A stretch of DNA of 64,000 nucleotides. It comes from Begonia masoniana (taxonomy: Eukaryota; Streptophyta; Magnoliopsida; Cucurbitales; Begoniaceae). The notes under the pieces are model-generated. The model did not search any database. It saw nothing but the letters and a program-made list of their open reading frames with translations, and was not told the DNA's origin. Shown piece after piece: positions 58,554 to 64,000 of this stretch (positions within the stretch are counted from its first letter, which is position 1; each line of letters starts with the position of its first letter). Both the position numbers and the translations under genes were made by a program. The DNA is taken from contig CM039502.1 of assembly GCA_022432975.1 (NCBI GenBank), positions 73,427,497 to 73,491,496 of the forward strand, given 5' to 3'.

Positions 58554-60733
58554 TGTAACGCCCCGAGTTATCTGAACCCGGTTTGCCACTCCATGCCCGT
58601 ACATGACTAAAATTTCTACCATATTATTTTTTTAAAATAAAAAAAACTTGCAGCGGAAATCATTTGAAATGTTAAGGAATAATCGGTCAAAAGAAATAGA
58701 AGTTTGAATCGTGAAAACACTTTAAAAGTTGCAGAAGTCAAACGCATCCGCCGTTGAGTAAAGTCAACGGAAGAAGCAGAAAACAACCAAAATAGAAGAC
58801 TCCTGCCGATGACGTCAGTAGAATGAAAAACAAAGGACATCTCTCGGTAGACTGTATCTACCGGTGACTAAACGATAAAATGCACTCTACATCTTCCGAT
58901 GACGTCAGCACGCATCTGCCGATGAGTTTACTGAGACATCATCCGATGGACTTAAACCTACATCTTCCGATGACGTCAGCTCGCATCTGCCAATGAGTTT
59001 ACTAAGACATCATCCGATAGACTTAAACCTACATCTTCCGATGACGTCAGCACGCATGTGCCGATCACTAAACGTCAAACGTAGTACCCACTCATACCGG
59101 TAGGGCAAATCCTATATCTTCCGATAGAACAAACCTCATGTACCAGTGACTTTACTGAGACATCATCCGATGACTATTCTTAAGGCATCTTCCGATAGAA
59201 TTAACCTACATCATCCGTTGAATTTTCTTAAGGCATCTTCCGATAGACAACAATAAACTTCTACACACATCCACCGATAGCTTTTACCAAAACATCATCC
59301 GATAGATAAATTACTCGACTCCTACCGATGGACAAAACAACATGGCAGTAGACTTTACTATAAATCAAGAAAGTCCCGACTATCAAAAGGACTTAAGCTT
59401 TTTACTAAAAACCATTCAGAGGCAGTTTAAATCATTGTATTACTCAAATTCAGTAAAAACAACATTATAAAATCCAACAGAACACTAATGTCAGGAAATC
59501 TCCAAAACTAATTCAAAAGGTTGCTACCACTATTGTCATGAAAACTCAATGTACTCAGATTGAATCATTATCAACTAGACCTTCACAACCGCTGACACCA
59601 GTTAACCCACCTCATCAGTTTACCAGACCGGAGCATGAATATACCCCTCCAACCACGTCTACTGATCTGTGCACACGGGAAATTCACCTGCAGTAATCTC
59701 TTCACCTACATCACAAAACTCATCTATTAGCCTAATGCTAAGCAAGTAAAGCAAGAAATGAAATGTGTACTGGAATGTAAATCCTAAATATGCAGTTTCT
59801 ACTTTCATTCCTCAGTTATGTTGCATTCGTTCACTGGTCTGATGATCCCTGATACAATGGGAGGTGGATCAGTTTTCCCAGGGTATGAATCCATATATTC
59901 AATTAAGGGGCGGATTAATTCCCTTAACAGCTGATTTGATCCCTGATACAATGGGAGGTGGATCAATTTTCCCAGGGTATGAATCCGTATGTTCGATTAA
60001 GGGGCGGATTAATTCCCTTAAAAGTATACTGTTACAATCTGTTCACATCTCACCATGCTACTTCATGTAAAATTTATTTTCGTTTTCTTTCAAAATATGA
60101 TGCATGGTAACTGAAAAGAAACATTCATTCATGCACACACAAATCCTACTGTTTTGTGATGTAGGCCCGAAGGCACATGCAAACTCTACTTACCTGGTCT
60201 CCTGGAAAAACTCGGTTGCAAGCTATTTCGGGTATTACTCAAACCTAAAACCATAGACAGAGCATACATTAAATTTCCTCTAATCTTTATTCTAAACCAC
60301 TAGAAATCTAAGGGAAACTGTTTTGGGAACTCTAGTCATTGTGCATTCCCGATTTCAACTTAAACCGAAACCACCACTCGCTTACCGCCTTCTCAAAACC
60401 TCATTTATCATCCCTCCTACCAACGATAGATACAATGTAACAAGAAATAGAAGCAAAACTCACCAAGTTCGGAGGAAATCGTTGGAGGAAGTCGAAGGGG
60501 GTCTCCTATCGCGCTCTGCTAAGCTGAGGAGCTGAGAATGGAGAGGAAATGAAATAAACAGTGGCGGCTACTTCATTAATAGTTTCCTTAAATACGTTAT
60601 CCACCTTTGAATTTCTAATTACCCTTATGCCCTTGCCTAGTCATCCACTAACCCTACATTTAATATTGCCATATAAATTGTGCCATTAGTTTAAAAGGAA
60701 TAGAGAAACGGTTTGATAGAACCGGGTATTACA
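58554..60733 (-). mobile_element. Solo LTR in SIRE-type pol (TSD TAGGA)
   Basis: It is flanked by TAGGA (58549-58553 and 60734-60738). On the minus strand it begins TGTAATACCCGGTTCTATC and ends AACTCGGGGCGTTACA, 2180 bp. It is of the same family as 17200-19146. It contains a duplicated ~110-bp block around GATCCCTGATACAATGGGAG (59847 and 59938). Confidence 0.92.
58800..59340. repeat. CATCTTCCGATGACGTCAGC-type repeats in the solo LTR
   Basis: Words CATCTTCCGATGACGTCAGC, CATCTGCCGATGAG and ACATCATCCGATGGAC recur at irregular spacing. TGACGTCA is also the core of bZIP (CRE/TGA-type) binding sites, so the array may be regulatory. Confidence 0.8.
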
Positions 60734-60738
60734 TAGGA

Positions 60739-61942
60739 AGAGTAGGAATTTCATCCCTGACAGGGACAATATCCAGAGAGTTTGAAGAAGGTTCTAAGGA
60801 ATTTTCTACTTGAAGAGAATCTGAAGGTTTTTCTAAAGAAAGAGAATCTAGATGCTTTTCTAAAGAGTCATCCACATCCACATTGATTGTGAGTTGAGGG
60901 GACTCATCGAAGTTGACATTGATAGATTCCTCTATCACCAGAGTTCTCCTATTGAACACTCTATATGTTTTACTAGAGATAGAATAACCAAGAAAAATTC
61001 TAAGATCAGATTTGGAATTGAATTTTCCTAAGTTATCCTTAGTGTTAAGAATGAAGCATTTGCAACCAAAGGCTTTGAAATACTTGACAGATGGAGTTTT
61101 TCCATGCCAAAGCTCATATGGAGTTTTCTCAAGAATAGGTCTTATAGAGACCCGATTAAGCACATAGCAGGCTGTTGAAACAGCTTCTGCCCAGAAATAC
61201 TTTGGCAGGGAGTTCTCATTAAGCATGGTTCTAGCAAGCTCTTGGAGGGACCTATTTTTCCTCTCAACAACACCATTTTGTTGAGGGGTTCTAAGAGAGG
61301 AGAAGTTGTGCTCAATTCCATACTTGAGACACAAGAGTTCAAATCTTTCATTTTCAAATTCTCCACCATGATCACTACGAATAGCAACTATGGTGAGCTC
61401 CTTTTCATTTTGAACTCTTTTTCTAAAGCTAGAGAATGTATCAAAAGTTTCATCCTTTGACTTCAAAAAAATACCCACGTGAATCCAGAGAAGTCATCGA
61501 CAATGACATAAGCATAGAATTTTCCTCCTAAGCTGGCTATATTAGAAGGACCGAAAAGGTCCATGTGAAGGAGTTGGAGAGGCTTAGAAGTAGAGATTGC
61601 ATTCTTTGATGCAAAAGAACTTTTGATCTGCTTACCCATTTGGCAGGCTTCACAGACCTTATCCTTCTCAAAGGATATCTTAGAAATCCCTCTAACTAAG
61701 TTATCCTTAGTAATCTTAGCTAAGGTATCCATCCCTACGTGTCCTAATCTCCTATGCCAAGTCCAACAATCATTAGAGGAATTAGTAGCAAAACATTTTT
61801 CATCATTGCAAACAACATTATCTAAGTCAATGATATAAATATTTTCTTTCCTATAGCCAGTGAACAGAGTTTTGTCATTTGATGCATCCTTAATTATACA
61901 GAATTTTGATTTAAAGATTACCTCATATCCTTTATCACACAA
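60739..61942 (-). pseudogene. Integrase of the SIRE-type element (frameshift)
   Basis: From 61942 the frame encodes the pre-integrase HHCC zinc-binding region (WHRRLGHVGMDTLAK...VCEACQMGKQ), then LQLLHMDLFGP with the first catalytic aspartate. A frameshift at a run of seven A/T near 61466-61472 moves the rest to another frame. That part contains IRSDHGGEFENERFE (second aspartate) and RTPQQNGVVERKNRSLQE (catalytic glutamate), then YFWAEAVSTACYVLNR, FKAFGCKCFIL and LRIFLGYS. All three catalytic residues are present, so the enzyme is recently decayed. It would insert the element cDNA into the genome. The C-terminal linker is cut by the solo LTR at 60733. Confidence 0.92.
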
Positions 61943-62197
61943 CTAGCTAATACTAAGCAAATTATATTTTAATCCTTCAACTAATAGCACATTTTCAATG
62001 ATAGGATTAGAACTGTTACCTATATTGCCGATGCCAACAATTTTTCCCTTTTGGTTTCCACCAAAAGTAACACTTCCTTTCTTCTTGTTGACAACAGCAA
62101 ACTTGGTTGAGTCTCCTGTCATATGCCTCGAGCATCCACTGTCGAGGTACCATTTATCTTTTCCAGGAGAACAGTCAACCTGCAAAACCGAAGATCA
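61943..62197 (-). pseudogene. Aspartic protease of the SIRE-type element
   Basis: The segment DKWYLDSGCSRHMTGD carries the catalytic DSG triad typical of copia protease, followed by VTFGGNQKGKIVGIG and LLVEGLKYNLLSIS. It is in the same frame as gag but separated from it by a TGA at 62195-62197. A TAG at 61943-61945 (glutamine codon position in the family) separates it from integrase. SIRE elements are known to keep gag and pol in one frame with a stop between them, so the first stop might be an original feature or a mutation. Confidence 0.88.
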
Positions 62198-63751
62198 AGT
62201 TGTCTTCTTTGGTACCCAAACTTTTTGGGTCCTAGAGTTAGATCTGGTTCCCTTAGGAACCCATTGAAGTTCACCATTTGATTTCTTATTAGATTTCAAA
62301 GGACATTCATAAGATTTATGTCTCATTTCATTGCATGCATGACAAATGATAGATCTAACAAAGAAATTCTTATAAGATTTCTTTTTATTAAACCTGTCAT
62401 ATCCTAAACCTGCTCTATCAAACGTTGTCCTCTGACTATTTAACAGCATGTTCAAGTTCTTACTACCATTAGTGAAATTCAGAACAAGTTTATTTAACGT
62501 CTCATTTTTCTTTTTAAGTTCTGAAACTTCCTTTTCATGCTGATTATTTTCCTTAGTATGCTTTTCAGCTAAACTAGCATTTTCTCTTTTCAACAGATTA
62601 TATTTAGTCTTAAGCATATCAAATTGCTTAACTAAATCATTAAACGCATCAACCATATCACCTTCATCATCAGATTTACTTTCACTAGAAGAATGACTAA
62701 CCTCATCCTCCTTGGCCATGAAGCACAAATTTACTACTTCTTCATCTTCTGAAGAGGAGGTGTCTCCTTCACTGTCATCCCAAGTGGCCTTCATAGCCTT
62801 CTTCTTAAACTTCTTAGAATTCTTCTTTGCTTGAGGACAATCTGCCTTCATGTGACCAGACTTTCCACACTCAAAGCATGTGATTTCCTTATCTCTTTGG
62901 GATTTCTCACCCTTTGGAAATCTTTTTCCTTGCAATCTCTTCCGTTGAAGGAATTTGCTGAATCTCCTAGTGATGAGAGCAATATCCTCTTCATCAACAT
63001 CTTCCTCTGAGTCCTCCTGCTTGCTTGAGGAGGCTTTGAGAGCAATGTCCTTATTCTTGCTGATCTCTTTCTCCTTGAGATCTTCCTTCTCATTTGCTCT
63101 CATGGTTATCTCGTGTGTCATGAGAGAGCCAATGAGCTCTTCAAGCTTGAGAACCTTGAGATCTCGAGCTTCTTGTATGGCTGTCACCTTTGGTTGCCAT
63201 ACTCTCGGTAGGCATCTCAGAATTTTCCTTACCTGTTCTTCACCTGAGTAAATCTTACCAAGAACTTTAAGGCCATTAGTGATGTTAGTAAATTTAGTGA
63301 ACATAGAACTAATGGTTTCCTCTTTTTCCATAGAAAACAGTTCATAATCGTGAACTAGCATACTCAATTTACTCTCTTTTACTTGGTTAGTTCCCTCATG
63401 TGTAACTTCTAGTAAGTGTCATATCTCTTTAGCACTTTCACACCCTTGAACTCTATTGAATTCATCACGATTTAGTGCACAGTATAGGGTGTTTATGGCT
63501 TTGGCATTAAGGCTCAGATTTCTCTTATCGGACTCAGTTAATTCAGTAGAGTTCTTAGGGATACTTTTCCCATCTACAGTTTTCATGGCCTTCAAAGGAC
63601 CATTCTATATTATACTCCAAATCTCATAGTCCATGGCTTGAACGAATATTCTCATTCTTGCCTTCCAATAAACATAATCACTGCCATCAAACAGTGGTGG
63701 ACGAGAAATGGACTGACCTTCAGTGTGTGAGGTGTTTGCGTTGAATGCCAT
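62195..63751 (-). pseudogene. gag: gag of the SIRE-type element (two nonsense mutations)
   Basis: It starts at 63751 with MAFNANTSHTEGQSISRPPL, then FDGSDYVYWKARMRIFVQAM, the conserved N-terminus of copia gag. An in-frame TAG at 63605-63607 and TGA at 63419-63421 interrupt it; both fit single C:G to T:A changes. The open part from 63367 contains LFSMEKEETISSMFTKF, LPRVWQPKVTAIQEARDL, the CCHC knuckle CFECGKSGHMKADC and a second, altered knuckle CHACNEMRHKSYEC. A long lysine/glutamate-rich coiled-coil-like region lies between them. SIRE-type gag proteins are longer than most copia gags, as here. Confidence 0.92.
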
Positions 63752-63800
63752 AGTAAATATATCTCACAGAATATTCAAACGCAACTTAGACAATGATTAA

Positions 63801-63816
63801 CCTTGCTCTGATACCA
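63801..63816 (-). other. Primer-binding site of the SIRE-type element
   Basis: The minus strand reads TGGTATCAGAGCAAGG two bases after the 5' LTR end, complementary to initiator Met tRNA. Confidence 0.95.
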
Positions 63817-63818
63817 AT

Positions 63819-64000
63819 TGTAGGATCGAGATTGCCTAAGAGGGGGGGGAGTGAATTAGCCTTTTTAGAACTTAATTTACTAAACTAATTAATTTCTCTC
63901 TTATATTCAAACGATTTGAAAACAGCAAATAATCAAACAATAAAAGTGAGAGAAATTGACACCACAGTTTTTAACGTGGTTCGGCTAAGCTTGCCTACGT
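63819..64000 (-). repeat. 5' LTR of the SIRE-type element, partial
   Basis: It matches 53193-53381 with few substitutions and one small deletion (a GTGAGAGA copy). It runs off the window. Confidence 0.92.

Larger units (their letters stand above)
53193..64000 (-). mobile_element. SIRE/Maximus-type Ty1-copia element with env-like ORF, right end outside window
   Basis: 3' LTR (53193-55462) and the first 182 bp of the 5' LTR (63819-64000) match from TGTAGGATCGA onward. Between them, on the minus strand, lie primer-binding site, gag, protease, integrase, the N-terminal part of reverse transcriptase, and an extra ORF in the position where SIRE elements carry an env-like gene. Most of the reverse transcriptase and all of RNase H are missing. 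A solo LTR (58554-60733) splits the integrase/reverse-transcriptase linker. The TSD cannot be tested because the right end is outside; the left flank is ATTTG. Confidence 0.9.

Overview
The window is plant nuclear DNA, most likely from a eudicot. The evidence is Ty1/copia and Ty3/gypsy LTR retrotransposons with plant-type primer-binding sites (initiator-Met tRNA type TGGTATCAGAGC, and the GCCGTTGCCGGGGA type of Athila/Tat elements), hAT transposons, and a Cassandra-type TRIM whose LTRs carry 5S-rRNA-like sequence. The species cannot be named from the sequence. I find no convincing host gene, tRNA or rRNA gene. Essentially every open frame is a fragment of a transposable element or a translation through a simple repeat.

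Layout. Positions 1-1561 hold the end of a small non-autonomous LTR element (5' LTR cut by the window edge). Positions 1562-2862 are AT-rich with a diverged ~430-bp tandem duplication. Positions 2877-6560 hold a decayed hAT transposase gene (minus strand, BED zinc finger) split by a solo LTR with a GAAGT target-site duplication (TSD). Positions 6561-7194 are featureless.

Positions 7195-53133 are one nested structure up to seven levels deep, and nearly every level is bounded by a matching TSD: (1) a gypsy-like solo LTR (TTTAT); (2) a hAT element with 11-bp terminal inverted repeats and the 8-bp TSD GCTGCCTC; (3) a Tork-type copia element, truncated at its 5' end; (4) an Athila/Tat-like gypsy element (GCTTT) that keeps gag, protease and the integrase tail but lacks reverse transcriptase, RNase H and the integrase core; (5) a gag-only chromovirus-like element with three LTRs and two internal regions (TACAG); (6) a ~3.9-kb solo LTR (GGTTAT); (7) a further solo LTR (GCCAC) and a young 8.1-kb non-coding retroelement of LARD type (CAACT). 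Side insertions at intermediate levels are solo LTRs at 11001-13471 (TAATA), 34149-35993 (ACGAA), 41377-42567 (TTTAT) and 48161-50662 (TGGAG), plus the Cassandra TRIM at 44900-45724 (TTTTT).

Positions 53193-64000 hold a second copia element of SIRE/Maximus type on the minus strand, running off the right edge. It has a 3' LTR with a large 52-bp minisatellite, an additional ~684-codon ORF in the env-like position, a truncated reverse transcriptase (split by a solo LTR, TSD TAGGA), integrase, protease and gag, all with nonsense or frameshift lesions.

The region therefore reads as a layered record of insertion, LTR-LTR recombination and decay in heterochromatin. The less usual items are the three-LTR tandem element, the protease-to-integrase-tail deletion, the non-coding LARD with nearly identical LTRs, the 5S-like TRIM, and short tandem arrays with a CATCCG/CATCGG-like core that recur in several apparently unrelated LTR families.
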